A stretch of DNA of 64,000 nucleotides from Erwinia sp. SLM-02 (GCF_037450285.1 NZ_JAQISN010000003.1:124001-188000), one strand, 5' to 3'; numbered from the stretch's first letter, positions 8,701 through 18,142 are shown. The notes: a model not told the origin generated them from the sequence alone. Numbers and translations: made by a program.

Positions 8701-9915
8701 CTATTGCTGGCTGAACAGGGATTCGATTTTGCTGTTCATCTGCTCAACGGTGATCTGCCCCAGCAGCGCCTGCTGCATGTTGACCGGCCAGACGGTGTTG
8801 ATGAAGTCAGAGAGCTGCGGCGTATTGGGGTAGTCGTGGGCGTCCGGCAGCGAGTTGACGGTGGCGTCGATAAAGCGCTGCGGATGGGTTTTCCACGTTT
8901 TGGTGTCGCTTTTGGTCACCGGCAGCTGCCCGGTAGCGCGGTTAAACTGCGCGTTGTTCTCGTGGCTGGAGAGGAAGGCGATCCACTTCCACGTGGCCTC
9001 TTTATCGGCGGCGGTGGTGAAGATGGCGTTCGATTCCACGGCGATCGGCGCCCAGCGCTTTTCATTGCACGCCGGTAGCGGCACGGCGGAAACCTTATCG
9101 CCCAGCACCGCCACCAGATCGTTAGCCGAGCCGATATGGTGGATGGTCATCGCGGTTTTACCCGCTTTAAACGCGCCGATCACGTCCTTGAAGCCGTCGG
9201 TGGTGGCGGAAGGGGGGAACTCACCGGCTTTGTAGGCATCGACGATGCGCTGGCTGGCCTGCAGCACGGCCGGTTTGGTCAGCCCGCCCTTGCTGAATTC
9301 GCCGCCTGCCGGCATCACCAGCGGTGCCCACATATCCTGGCCGCCGACGCCGCCGCGGAATCCGAAGCCGTAAATATCGGTTTTGCCGTCGCCGTTGGTG
9401 TCCTGAGTTAATTTCTTAATATCGGCATAAAACTCATCGCAGGTCTTTGGCGGCGTCAGTCCGGCCTTTTCGAAATAGTCGGTGCGGTAATAGAGGTAGG
9501 AAACGATATATTGCACCGGCAGGTAATACTGTTTATCCATGCCGCCGCGGGCAATATCCACCGTATTTTCCAGCAGGTCGCTTTTGCCGGACCACTTACT
9601 GATGTAATCATCCAGCGGCTCCAGCACTTCCATCTCCTGCAGGCGCGGCAGGGCGAAGCTTTTCACCATCGCGGCATCCGGCGCGTTGCCGCCCACCAGC
9701 GACGTATAGAGATTATCGTAATAGCTGTTCCACGGAATATTCTCCGCGTCGATCTTAATTCCCGGGTTGGCTTTTTCGAATTTGGTAATTAAATCCGACA
9801 TGGTGTTGTCGGCATTATCCAGGTGATACCAGTAGTGGACGGTGGCGGCCTGGCCGGCGGTAGCCGACAGGCAAAGGGTGGCCGCTAACGTCAGCGATGA
9901 CATTACTCGTTTCAT
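8701..9915 (-). CDS. Extracellular sugar-binding protein (solute-binding family 1)
   Basis: Periplasmic ligand-binding protein of the CUT1 importer, 404 residues. A signal peptide (about residues 1-23, ending TAGQA-A) precedes a MalE-like fold that begins with a beta strand and the segment FEKANPGIKIDAENIPWNSY. A calcium-site-like loop, DTNGDGKTDIYGFGF, lies in the middle. AGGAG eight bases before the ATG supports the start. It is the first transport gene of the operon, directly after the esterase. The ligand cannot be inferred beyond a sugar or polyol. Confidence 0.92.
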   Translation of the reverse strand: MKRVMSSLTLAATLCLSATAGQAATVHYWYHLDNADNTMSDLITKFEKANPGIKIDAENIPWNSYYDNLYTSLVGGNAPDAAMVKSFALPRLQEMEVLEPLDDYISKWSGKSDLLENTVDIARGGMDKQYYLPVQYIVSYLYYRTDYFEKAGLTPPKTCDEFYADIKKLTQDTNGDGKTDIYGFGFRGGVGGQDMWAPLVMPAGGEFSKGGLTKPAVLQASQRIVDAYKAGEFPPSATTDGFKDVIGAFKAGKTAMTIHHIGSANDLVAVLGDKVSAVPLPACNEKRWAPIAVESNAIFTTAADKEATWKWIAFLSSHENNAQFNRATGQLPVTKSDTKTWKTHPQRFIDATVNSLPDAHDYPNTPQLSDFINTVWPVNMQQALLGQITVEQMNSKIESLFSQQ

Positions 9916-9974
9916 TTCTTGTGCTCCTGATTATTTTATAAGTTTGCAGGATAGCTGTAGGGTTCAGTCGCGAT

Positions 9975-10928
9975 TCAGCGCGTCAGGTGATGCCAGGCAT
10001 GGGCCGCCTCCTTGTGTGCCGTCACTGCCGCGGGCAGGCGCAGGGTCATCTGCATAAAACCGTGGACCACGCCGGGGACGATGCTCAGGCGATCGTCGCG
10101 CCCCAGCGCGTGCAGGCGGGCGGCGAACAGCTCGCTGTCGCTGCACAGCGGATCGATTTCTGCCGCATTCAGCCACAGCGGCGGCAGCGCCTTCAGCGCC
10201 GCATCGCTGGCGTGCAGCGGGGCAATCAGCGGCTGCTGGCGCGCCACCGTATCCGGCTGATACCAGTGCCAGTAGCGCTGCATTTTTTCGCGGGTCAGCC
10301 CCGGGCCGCCGGCGAACTGTTGATAGGAGGCGGTAGTAAAATCCGCGCCGTACACGCCGTAAAACAGCAGGCCGCAGCAGGGGCGAACGGCGTCTTCCGG
10401 CAGGGAGAGCATCAGCGCCACGGCCAGATTGGCCCCGGCGCTGTCACCGGCCAGCCCCAGGCGCTGGCGGTCCAGATGCGGAAACAGCGCGCCGCTGCTG
10501 AGCTGCTGCCACAGGCGCTGCGTGTCCTCCAGCCCGGCGGGATAGGGATGTTCCGGGGCCAGGCGGTAATCAAACAGAATGACCGGCACGCCGCTTTCGG
10601 CGGCCAGTACCCGTGCACTGCGCTGGTGGCTGGCGGCGCTGCAAAACGCCCAGCCGCCGCCGTGAACGTAGACGATCGCCCCCGGCCCGGCGTTCTCCGG
10701 GGTGTACAGCGTACCGGTTATTGTCGGCTGCCCGGTTTCTGCCAGCGTAAACGGCGTCACCTGCGCCATCGGCGGCAGCTGCTGGTTCCAGCGCCGGTTG
10801 CCGCGCTCCGCCTGCGCCCGCCCCTCAGCGGGGGAGAGCGTGGTCGGGTCCGGCAGCCCGGCATCTTCCTGCTGGAGTTCACGCAGCAGCGCGGCCATTT
10901 CCGCCGAAGGCACTCCGTTCAGGCTCAC
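9975..10928 (-). CDS. Alpha/beta hydrolase, HSL/arylacetamide-deacetylase esterase family
   Basis: Predicted cytoplasmic carboxylesterase, 317 residues. The oxyanion-hole HGGG is at residues 89-92 and the nucleophile motif GDSAG at 161-165 (Ser163). The likely acid is in EIDPLCSD near 262 and the histidine in GVVHGF near 290. No signal peptide is seen. Its ATG overlaps the stop of the GntR regulator by four bases. Inside a sugar-uptake operon it may remove an acyl or aryl group from an esterified sugar, but that role is inference. Confidence 0.85.
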   Translation of the reverse strand: MSLNGVPSAEMAALLRELQQEDAGLPDPTTLSPAEGRAQAERGNRRWNQQLPPMAQVTPFTLAETGQPTITGTLYTPENAGPGAIVYVHGGGWAFCSAASHQRSARVLAAESGVPVILFDYRLAPEHPYPAGLEDTQRLWQQLSSGALFPHLDRQRLGLAGDSAGANLAVALMLSLPEDAVRPCCGLLFYGVYGADFTTASYQQFAGGPGLTREKMQRYWHWYQPDTVARQQPLIAPLHASDAALKALPPLWLNAAEIDPLCSDSELFAARLHALGRDDRLSIVPGVVHGFMQMTLRLPAAVTAHKEAAHAWHHLTR

Positions 10929-11644
10929 AGCAGTTTCCCCGCGTCCGGCTGGGTCAGGTCCGGCCCGAAATCTACGGCGGTGCGGATATGGTGCGACAGG
11001 CAGGCGACCAGCGCCGCGCTGTCTCCGCCGTCGATGGCGTCGATCAGCAGGTGGTGGCGCTCGGCGCTGTCCAGCAGCCGCGAGGTATCGCCGCCGCCGC
11101 AGTGCAAAATTTTATACCGGTGGTTGTGCACCAGGCAGCGCTTGAGGATCGGCTCCACGTTGGGCAGCTGCGCGCAGCTGTAAAGCCGCAGGTGGAATGC
11201 GCGGTCGTAGCAGGAGAGCAGGTACTCATCCCCGGCGCGGGCGGCGGCGATCATCGCCTCGATATCCTTCAGTAGCAGGGTGCGCAGCTGAGCGCGGGCG
11301 TCCGCCGTCAGTTCCAGCACGCGCGATACGGCGCGGCACTCAATATCGTGGCGGATGTGGATCATTTCTATCGCTTCCTGTTCGGTGCAGGGCGAGATTT
11401 GGGTTCCCCGGTGTGGCTGACGATGAACCAGACCTTCCTGCTGGAGCGCCAGCAGCGCCTCGCGCACCGTGCTCTGGCTGTAGCCAAAGCGCTGCGCCAG
11501 ATCCAGCTCCAGCACCACCGACATCGGCGGCAGGATGCCGAGCACGATCTGCTGCTGCAACAGCTCGAACAGCGCGCTGCTGCGGCGGCCGATATCGCTG
11601 ATTTTTCCAGGAAGTGTGCTCAGGTTAAAAGTTTCAATCGCCAT
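10925..11644 (-). CDS. GntR-family (FadR/FCD type) transcription regulator
   Basis: Probable local repressor of the sugar cluster, 239 residues. A winged helix-turn-helix occupies roughly residues 25-85, with the family segment YSQSTVREALLALQQEGLVHR. An all-helical FCD ligand-binding domain follows, with metal/ligand histidines in DRAFHLRLYSCA, HNHR and HHLLIDAI. It is the first gene of the leftward operon and faces the divergent ATPase across the palindrome at 11666. Autoregulation is likely but inferred. Confidence 0.9.
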   Translation of the reverse strand: MAIETFNLSTLPGKISDIGRRSSALFELLQQQIVLGILPPMSVVLELDLAQRFGYSQSTVREALLALQQEGLVHRQPHRGTQISPCTEQEAIEMIHIRHDIECRAVSRVLELTADARAQLRTLLLKDIEAMIAAARAGDEYLLSCYDRAFHLRLYSCAQLPNVEPILKRCLVHNHRYKILHCGGGDTSRLLDSAERHHLLIDAIDGGDSAALVACLSHHIRTAVDFGPDLTQPDAGKLL

Positions 11645-11665
11645 TTTTTATTAACACTTGTTTAA

Positions 11666-11679
11666 CGTTATCGATAACG
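11666..11679. promoter_or_regulatory. Perfect 14-bp palindrome, candidate operator of the sugar cluster
   Basis: CGTTATCGATAACG is its own reverse complement. It lies 22 bases upstream of the regulator gene, in the spacer shared with the divergent ATPase. The central CG and TTAT/ATAA arms look like LacI/GalR-type operators such as those of gluconate/idonate genes. A FadR-type site is also possible. The bound protein is not known. Confidence 0.55.
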
Positions 11680-11837
11680 ATATTTATACTTACGAGCAAA
11701 AAACATGCAATGTACGGTTCTGAAAATGTGATCGACCCGGAAAAATAAAAATCGGGAGATGACTTACCTTCACTCTGCATGGTCGTCTGGAAGTCTGCGG
11801 TATCCCGGCCATGACCTGGAACGATGAGGCAACAACC

Positions 11838-12998
11838 ATGGCAGTGATTTCACTGGAAAAAATTACCAAGCGTTACGAGCATATTCAGGCCATTCACGGT
11901 ATCGATCTGCATATCGAAGACGGTGAGTTCGTCGCCTTTGTTGGCCCGTCCGGCTGCGGCAAAAGCACCCTGCTGCGGATGATCGCCGGGCTGGAGGAGA
12001 TCTCCGGCGGCCTGCTGCGCATCGGCGATGAGGTGGTGAACCACCTGGAGCCGAGCGAAAGGGAGATTGCGATGGTGTTCCAGGACTACGCGCTCTATCC
12101 GCATATGACCATCGCGGAGAACATCGCTTTTGGCCTGAAAATGAAAAATAACGATCGCGAAGATACCCGCCAGCGGGTGGAAGAGATCGCCAAAATGCTG
12201 CAGCTGAGCCATCTGCTGGCGCGTAAACCCGGCCAGCTCTCCGGCGGTCAGCGTCAGCGTGTGGCGATGGGCAGGGCGATTATCCGCCGCCCGCGCGCCT
12301 TCCTGTTCGATGAACCGCTTTCCAACCTGGACGCCAAGCTGCGTGTGGATATGCGCATTCAGATCAAGCGCCTGCACGCGCTGCTGAAAACCACCACCAT
12401 CTACGTGACCCACGATCAGGTGGAGGCGATGACGCTGGCGGACCGGGTGGTGATCCTGCGCGAGGGGCGCATCGAACAGGTGGGCACGCCGATGGAGGTG
12501 TATAACCACCCGGTGAACAAGTTTGTCGCCGAGTTTATCGGATCGCCGCAGATGAACATGCTGGAAGTGGAAGTGCAGCAGCTGACCGGCGGGCCGGTGC
12601 TGAAGTTTGGCCGCTGCGAGATCCCGCTGCGCTCGGTTGAGGCGGAGCACGGCACCCGGCTGCTGATGGGCATTCGCCCGGAACACCTGGAGCCGCCGCG
12701 CTTTGGCGTGCGCAGCGAGCGCATTCCGCTGCCGGCGCTGGCCGATGTGATTGAGCCGCTGGGTTCCGATACGCTGGCGCTGTGCCGCGTGGAGGAGCAG
12801 GAGCTGACCGCGCGCCTGACGCCGGGGCGCGTCAGCCAGCCGGGGGATTTCGTCGAGCTGTCCATCGACCCCGCGCAGATCCACCTGTTTGACGATAACG
12901 GGGCGCTGGTGCCGTTTACCCACCTGGACGGTGGGCTGCACACCCCGTTCCTCTACAGCGCCGAGTACAGCCAGCAGCAGATCGCCCGGCACAGCTAA
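11838..12998 (+). CDS. Sugar ABC transporter ATPase (UgpC/MsmK/MalK type)
   Basis: Cytoplasmic ATPase that powers the CUT1 importer, 386 residues. Walker A GPSGCGKST starts at residue 36. The signature LSGGQRQRVAMGRAI, Walker B FLFDEPLSNLD and switch histidine in YVTHDQVEAM follow in order. The C-terminal third is the TOBE regulatory domain of MalK-like proteins. An upstream ATG at 11811 is in frame, but the ATG at 11838 gives the family start (MAVISLEKITKRYEHIQAIH) and has GAGG upstream. It is divergent from the rest of the transporter operon. Confidence 0.92.
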   Translation: MAVISLEKITKRYEHIQAIHGIDLHIEDGEFVAFVGPSGCGKSTLLRMIAGLEEISGGLLRIGDEVVNHLEPSEREIAMVFQDYALYPHMTIAENIAFGLKMKNNDREDTRQRVEEIAKMLQLSHLLARKPGQLSGGQRQRVAMGRAIIRRPRAFLFDEPLSNLDAKLRVDMRIQIKRLHALLKTTTIYVTHDQVEAMTLADRVVILREGRIEQVGTPMEVYNHPVNKFVAEFIGSPQMNMLEVEVQQLTGGPVLKFGRCEIPLRSVEAEHGTRLLMGIRPEHLEPPRFGVRSERIPLPALADVIEPLGSDTLALCRVEEQELTARLTPGRVSQPGDFVELSIDPAQIHLFDDNGALVPFTHLDGGLHTPFLYSAEYSQQQIARHS

Positions 12999-13008
12999 AT
13001 GGCACGGT

Positions 13009-14286
13009 CTAAATCAGCATCGGGATCAGCGACAGCAGATAGAGCAGCAGGCCGATCGCGCCGCCGACCAGCGTGCCGTTGATGCGGATGCGCTGTAAAT
13101 CGCGGCCGATATTCAGCTCCACCTGGTGCGACATATCCGCCGCGTCCCAGCTTTTGACCGTGTCGCTGATATGGCGGCTGAGGAAGTCGGAGAACTCCGG
13201 TGCCACGCCCGCTGCCGCCTCTTCCAGATGCTGGTTCAGCGAGCTGCGCAGAGTGGCATCCTGCATAAGCGTGTCGCCGAACCACTGCCCGGCGGCGCTG
13301 ACCTTCTCGTGCAGGCGGGAGTCCTCGCGGCTGAGATCCTCCTTCAGCCAGCCGCGCAGGTCGCCCCACAGCTGGGCGATATAGCCGTTCAGCGCCTCGT
13401 CCTCTTTCAGATAGCGCTTCACCTCTTCGGCCTTCTGCGCCATTTCCGGATCGGTTTTCAGCCGCACGATCAGCCGCTGTACCGCGCGGTTAAAGCCCTG
13501 TCGCAGGGCGTGGGTGGGATCGTTTTCTATCTCGCTGAGAATCGACTGCACCGCGCTGGCCGCCAGATCGGCACTCTTTTCCCCCAGCCATTCGCTGGGC
13601 AGCATTTTTTCCTTCAGCGGGTGCTCGCGCTTCAGCCAGCGCACCACCTGCAGGGCGATAAACTCGTGGGTGCCGGGGCGGTTAATTAGCTGCAGCACCT
13701 GGGCGAGGGCGTCATCCAGCAGCTGCTGGTGGCGGTTATTTTTGGTCAGGCTTTCCAGGATCAGCGCCGACGACTGGCTGAGATCCACCTTGTCGATCGC
13801 CTTGTGGATCGCCTGGCGCATAAACTGCTGGATGCGCCGGTCGTCGGCCAGGTCGAGAAAGCCGCGCACCAGCTTCAGCAGATAGCCGCTGAGCCGCGCG
13901 GCGTTCTCCGCTTTGCTCAGCCATTCGGCCACGATCCGCGCCGGATCGTGGCGGCGGATCAGTTCCAGCAGCGATCCGGTGTTGAGGAATTTATCCTGCA
14001 CGAACAGCGCGAGGTTATCGGCAATACGATCCTTGTTGCGCGGAATGATCGCCGTGTGGCGACCGACCAGCGGGATCGGCACCCGGCGAAACAGCGCGCT
14101 GACCGCGAACCAGTCCGCCAGCGCGCCCACCATCGACGCCTCGGCCACCGCCTTCAGCCCGCTCACCCACAGGCTCGGCGGGTAGTACAGCGGCCAGATC
14201 AGCGTGGCGATAAACAGCAGCGCCGCGCCCCCCAGTAACAGCAGCGGCAGGCGCTTTGCCTGCCTCAGTTCACGTTCTTTATCCAT
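13009..14286 (-). CDS. yjiN: DUF445 inner-membrane protein (YjiN-like)
   Basis: Membrane-anchored protein of unknown molecular function, 425 residues (E. coli YjiN has 426). One or two membrane helices lie near residues 15-40, followed by the family segment VGALADWFAVSALFRRVPIP. Then comes a long mostly helical region, with a final helix pair (GGAIGLLLYLLSLIPMLI). An in-frame ATG at 14310 would overlap yjgR. The ATG at 14286 with AAGGAG just upstream is preferred. It sits seven bases after yjgR in the same direction, so the two are probably one operon. Confidence 0.85.
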   Translation of the reverse strand: MDKERELRQAKRLPLLLLGGAALLFIATLIWPLYYPPSLWVSGLKAVAEASMVGALADWFAVSALFRRVPIPLVGRHTAIIPRNKDRIADNLALFVQDKFLNTGSLLELIRRHDPARIVAEWLSKAENAARLSGYLLKLVRGFLDLADDRRIQQFMRQAIHKAIDKVDLSQSSALILESLTKNNRHQQLLDDALAQVLQLINRPGTHEFIALQVVRWLKREHPLKEKMLPSEWLGEKSADLAASAVQSILSEIENDPTHALRQGFNRAVQRLIVRLKTDPEMAQKAEEVKRYLKEDEALNGYIAQLWGDLRGWLKEDLSREDSRLHEKVSAAGQWFGDTLMQDATLRSSLNQHLEEAAAGVAPEFSDFLSRHISDTVKSWDAADMSHQVELNIGRDLQRIRINGTLVGGAIGLLLYLLSLIPMLI

Positions 14287-14293
14287 AAGCTCC

Positions 14294-15796
14294 TTACTTC
14301 TTCCTGCCACCCATAATACTGCCCAGCACGCCGCGAATAATCTGGTTGGTGATCTGACGTGCGGCGGTTTTTGCCACGCTCTGCATCACCCCGTCGCGCT
14401 TGCCGCCGCGCGGCCCGGTGCTGCCGAACAGAATATCTTTCAGCCCGCCGAGAATGCCGTCATCCACCGCCACGCTGTTGCCTTTGGCCGGCGGCGCGCT
14501 GGCCCGGTCGCTGGCCTCCTGCGTGCCCTGCTGCAGTTTTTCCCACGCGGATTCGCGGTCCAGCACCTCATCATACTTGCCGGAGAGCGGCGAGTGATTG
14601 ATCAGACCGTTGCGTTCGTCCTCGGTGACCGGGCCCATCCGCGATCCGGGGGCGATCACCATCGCGCGCTGCACCACCGACGGGCTGCCTTTCTCATCAA
14701 GGAACGAGATCAGCGCTTCGCCGGTGCCCAGCTCCTGAATAGCGGTAACGGTATCGAAGGCGGGATTGGCGCGCATGGTGTCCGCCGCGGCCTTAACCGC
14801 TTTCTGATCCTTCGGCGTAAAGGCGCGCAGGGCGTGCTGCACGCGGTTACCGAGCTGGCCGAGCACCATATCGGGAATGTCCGCCGGGTTCTGCGACACA
14901 AACCAGACGCCCACGCCCTTCGAGCGGATCAGGCGGATCACCTGCTCGATTTTATCCAGCAGCACCTGGGGCGCGTCGCTGAACAGCAGGTGCGCCTCAT
15001 CGAAGAAGAACACCAGCTTCGGCTTATCGAGATCGCCCGCTTCCGGCAGCTGCTCGTAAAGTTCAGAAAGCAGCCACAGCAGGGTGGTGGCGTACAGCTT
15101 CGGCATCTGATAGAGCTTTTCAGCGGCTAAAATATTGATGATGCCGCGCCCGGCATCGTCGGTGCGCATCCAGTCGCGGATATCCAGCATCGGCTCGCCG
15201 AAGAAGTATTCCGCTCCCTGCTGCTCCAGCGCCAGCAGCCCGCGCTGGATGGCCCCGACCGAGGCGCTGTTGATATTGCCATACTGGCTCTGGAAGGCTT
15301 TGGCGTTCTCGCCGATGTACTGGGTCATCGCCCGCAGATCTTTAAAATCGAGCAGCAGCAGCCCCTGGTCATCGGCCACGCGGAAGATGATTTGCAGCAC
15401 GCCGCTCTGCACCTCGTTGAGGTTCAGCAGGCGCGCCAGCAGCAGCGGGCCAAGATCGCTCACCGTGGCCCGCACCGGATGGCCGCGCTCGCCGAAGATA
15501 TCCCACAGCACCGCCGGATTGCTCTGCGGCTCCCAGTCGGTGACGCCGATTTTGGCCAGCCGCGCGCTGAGCTTTTCAGAGCTGACGCCGTCTTTTGCTA
15601 TCCCGGTCAGGTCGCCCTTCACGTCCGCTAAAAACACCGGCACGCCAATGGCGGAGAAGCTTTCGGCAATTTTTTGCAGCGTGACGGTTTTGCCGGTGCC
15701 GGTTGCGCCGGTGATCAGCCCGTGGCGGTTGGCAAAGGCGGGCAGCAGATGCAGCAGGTGTTCAGGGGTTCGGGCAATCAGCAGCGGCTCGGTCAT
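14294..15796 (-). CDS. yjgR: HerA-like ATPase YjgR (DUF853)
   Basis: Predicted HerA/FtsK-superfamily ATPase of unknown role, 500 residues as in E. coli YjgR. Walker A GATGTGKT is at residues 30-37, and Walker B is VFFFDEAHLLF around 258. The sensor-like segment GVGVWFVSQNPADIPD follows. The C-terminal tail is glycine- and lysine-rich (GGKRDG, GGRKK). In E. coli this gene also lies between the lptFG region and leuX, so this is backbone. Confidence 0.92.
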   Translation of the reverse strand: MTEPLLIARTPEHLLHLLPAFANRHGLITGATGTGKTVTLQKIAESFSAIGVPVFLADVKGDLTGIAKDGVSSEKLSARLAKIGVTDWEPQSNPAVLWDIFGERGHPVRATVSDLGPLLLARLLNLNEVQSGVLQIIFRVADDQGLLLLDFKDLRAMTQYIGENAKAFQSQYGNINSASVGAIQRGLLALEQQGAEYFFGEPMLDIRDWMRTDDAGRGIINILAAEKLYQMPKLYATTLLWLLSELYEQLPEAGDLDKPKLVFFFDEAHLLFSDAPQVLLDKIEQVIRLIRSKGVGVWFVSQNPADIPDMVLGQLGNRVQHALRAFTPKDQKAVKAAADTMRANPAFDTVTAIQELGTGEALISFLDEKGSPSVVQRAMVIAPGSRMGPVTEDERNGLINHSPLSGKYDEVLDRESAWEKLQQGTQEASDRASAPPAKGNSVAVDDGILGGLKDILFGSTGPRGGKRDGVMQSVAKTAARQITNQIIRGVLGSIMGGRKK

Positions 15797-15992
15797 AGTC
15801 AGGTATCCATCTGGTTGAAAGGCGGGTGATTATGCTTCAAGCATAGCAGGCAGGGCCAGGCACCGCTGCCCGACGGCGGTCCGGTGTGCCGTTAATCCCT
15901 CGTCCCTGCGGCCGGTAACTTTATCTTTGCGATGGGGTTGCCAGCCGTCCGCCTCTCTCAGTAAGTTAGAAGGCTAACAATGAGGGAGGTGG

Positions 15993-16616
15993 ATGATGGA
16001 TGCAGCGGTATTATCGGTAGTCTCAATTGGTGCAGCGCTGGGGCTGGGTGCAATGAGCCCCGGCCCGAGCTTTATTCTGGTGGCGCGTACCGCCGTGGCG
16101 TCATCGCGCCGGGCGGGGATCGGTGCCGCGTTAGGAATGGGAGCGGGAAGCTTCCTGTTTGCCATTATCGCCCTCGCCGGGCTGCACACGCTGCTGAGCG
16201 CCGTGCCGACCCTGTGGCTGGTGCTGAAAACCGCCGGTGGCCTCTACCTGCTGTGGATGGCATATAAAATGTTTCGCGGTGCGCGCCAGCCCTTAGCGCT
16301 GGAGCTGCCGGGCAGCAATGGTAAAACCGCCCGCCGGGCCTTTCTGACCGCGCTGACCACCCAGCTGAGCAATCCCAAAACCGCCGTGGTATTCAGCGGC
16401 GTGTTTGCCGCGCTGCTGCCGCAGCAGATCCCCCTCAGCATGTATCTGGCGATCCCGCTGGTGGCGATGATGATCGACGGGCTGTGGTATCTGTTCGTGG
16501 CCTTTGCGCTGTCTTCCCGCGGCCCGCGTAATACCTACCTGCGCTTTAAAGCCCCGCTCGACCGCCTGGGCGGCGGCGTGATGGCGCTGCTCGGTATCCG
16601 ACTGATTGTGAAGTGA
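15993..16616 (+). CDS. LysE/RhtB-family amino-acid exporter
   Basis: Predicted inner-membrane exporter of amino acids or derivatives, 207 residues with about six helices. The family GAMSPGPSFILVARTAVASS segment is near residues 14-33, and NPKTAVVFSGVFAALLPQ is in the middle. GAGGTGG upstream supports the start, and a second ATG follows at once (15996). It is a single gene facing the convergent hydrolase at 16650. The substrate is unknown. Confidence 0.85.
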   Translation: MMDAAVLSVVSIGAALGLGAMSPGPSFILVARTAVASSRRAGIGAALGMGAGSFLFAIIALAGLHTLLSAVPTLWLVLKTAGGLYLLWMAYKMFRGARQPLALELPGSNGKTARRAFLTALTTQLSNPKTAVVFSGVFAALLPQQIPLSMYLAIPLVAMMIDGLWYLFVAFALSSRGPRNTYLRFKAPLDRLGGGVMALLGIRLIVK

Positions 16617-16649
16617 TGGATGGCGGGGAGCGATCCTCCCCGCTGTGAT

Positions 16650-17456
16650 TCAGCCCAGCGCGCGCACGATAAATGTACTGACGCGGCGCAGCACTTCATC
16701 CCGGTTGGTCTCATTAAAAATCTCATGCTGCGCACCGCTGTACAGCTCGCGGTCAAAATCACTGCCGCGCAGCTTGTTCAGGGTCTGCTGGCTCTCATTC
16801 GGCAGCACCAGCTTATCCCCCTCACCGTGCAGCCACAGCGTCGGCAGACTGCCGAAGCCCGGCCCGTTATGAATGGTGCTCAGCATGTCGCACATTGCGC
16901 CCAGCGTGGCGCGCTTAAACGGCCCGTGCCACACCAGCGGATCGGCCTGATATTTCGCGCCGACCTCGGGATCGCGCGACAGGGTGCGGATATCCAGTGG
17001 CGTGTCGGGAATGTCTGCCAGCCCGAACATGTCGCTAATCTGCGTATGTTCGCCCAGCAGCGGGCCGGAGAGCACCAGCGCGCGCACCTCATCGGCGAAG
17101 CGCTGCACGTAACGGGTGGCGATCATCCCGCCCATCGAGTGGCCGATAATCACCAGCGGCAGGTCAGGGAACTGCTGACGCACCGAGGCCACCGCCAGGT
17201 GCACATCGTCCACCACCGCGTCGTAGTCCTCAATCAGCACGCGCTCGCCCTGCGACAGCCCGTGGCCGAGATGGTCGGGGCCAAACACATAGCCGCCAAG
17301 ATGATTCAGCCGTTCGGCAACGTAATGATAGCGGCCCAGATGCTCACCGTAGCCGTGAACCAGCAGCACCAGAAAACGCGGCTGCGGCACCGGCCAGTGA
17401 TGCAGCGCAATGGTACCCAGATGGCCGGTGAACTCACTCAAACGATAATCAGACAT
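16650..17456 (-). CDS. Alpha/beta hydrolase, monoacylglycerol lipase/lysophospholipase type
   Basis: Serine hydrolase of the Hydrolase_4 (PldB-like) family, 268 residues and cytoplasmic (no signal peptide). Visible motifs are the oxyanion segment HGYGEHLGRY near residue 34, the nucleophile GHSMGG near residue 104, GPDHLGHGLSQG, and the histidine in SGAQHEIFNE near the C-terminus. It is a single-gene unit convergent with the LysE-type exporter. The natural lipid substrate is unknown. Confidence 0.85.
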   Translation of the reverse strand: MSDYRLSEFTGHLGTIALHHWPVPQPRFLVLLVHGYGEHLGRYHYVAERLNHLGGYVFGPDHLGHGLSQGERVLIEDYDAVVDDVHLAVASVRQQFPDLPLVIIGHSMGGMIATRYVQRFADEVRALVLSGPLLGEHTQISDMFGLADIPDTPLDIRTLSRDPEVGAKYQADPLVWHGPFKRATLGAMCDMLSTIHNGPGFGSLPTLWLHGEGDKLVLPNESQQTLNKLRGSDFDRELYSGAQHEIFNETNRDEVLRRVSTFIVRALG

Positions 17457-17552
17457 AACTGTTACCTTATTATTTTATGTAGGGACAATCATCCTGACGG
17501 CTGAAGATGCGGCTGTCTTTGACTATTGATGCCGGATGCGATCGGCGGCAAT

Positions 17553-17578
17553 AAAAAAGGGCCGCATAGCGCAGCCCT
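17553..17578 (-). terminator. Rho-independent terminator downstream of yjjA
   Basis: Read leftward, AGGGC and GCCCT pair around a TGCGCTATGCG loop that can extend the stem. A run of six T follows. It lies about 50 bases past the yjjA stop. Confidence 0.85.
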
Positions 17579-17626
17579 GAAAAGTACGGGGAGGGGACAG
17601 CCTCACCGCCTGACAAGCGTGGTTCA

Positions 17627-18142
17627 TTAAGAGATAAACTTCCACCCCTGCTTTAAAACTAAATCGCAGGCTTTGGTTTTGACCTGCTTACCGAGCTGCG
17701 TTTCACCAAGCGATTTGAGGTTCACTTGCTGGTTGTTGCCGGTGTTCAGCAGCCCCAACAGACCCTGCTGATAGTCGGTGGACTGCTGCTGCTTCTGCGC
17801 ATCCTGCAGGCCCAGCTTGCCGAGCAGCTGGTCCTTCATGGAGGACACATTGTTATCCACCAGGTTGTTCTTCATGCAGTATTGCAACACGCCGGCGGCG
17901 TTGGTCATGGTTCCGGCGCTCAGCGACTGACTGCCGCCGTTCAGCAGCCCGGCCAGCGCACCCAGCGAGGTGCCGTTCTGCGCGGTGGTATCTTTGGCGG
18001 TGCCGCTGCCGCTCTCTGAACTTTGCCCCAGCGCATTGGCGGCGGAGCTTAACTGATCCTGCCAGCTGGTGGCATTGGCTGCTGCGGAGAAAAGGGCGCC
18101 GGAAAGGGAAAGCGCCATTACCAGATGGGTAACTTTAATCAT
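17627..18142 (-). CDS. yjjA: DUF2501 exported protein (YjjA-like)
   Basis: Exported protein of unknown function, 171 residues. A signal peptide covers about residues 1-24 (ALSLSGALFSAAANA-T). A serine/glycine-rich stretch (SESGSGTAKDTTAQNG) and a helical C-terminal domain with two cysteines (LQYCMKNNLV and TKACDLVL) follow. E. coli YjjA is slightly shorter. It is a single gene with its own terminator. Confidence 0.85.
   Translation of the reverse strand: MIKVTHLVMALSLSGALFSAAANATSWQDQLSSAANALGQSSESGSGTAKDTTAQNGTSLGALAGLLNGGSQSLSAGTMTNAAGVLQYCMKNNLVDNNVSSMKDQLLGKLGLQDAQKQQQSTDYQQGLLGLLNTGNNQQVNLKSLGETQLGKQVKTKACDLVLKQGWKFIS

Noticed and set aside
9987..11183. 398-codon plus-strand ORF opposite the esterase and GntR genes
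   Set aside because: Antisense shadow crossing two real genes. It has low-complexity composition and no domain.
11850..12992. 380-codon minus-strand ORF opposite the ABC ATPase
   Set aside because: The plus strand carries all ABC motifs. The antisense product is His/Gln-rich.
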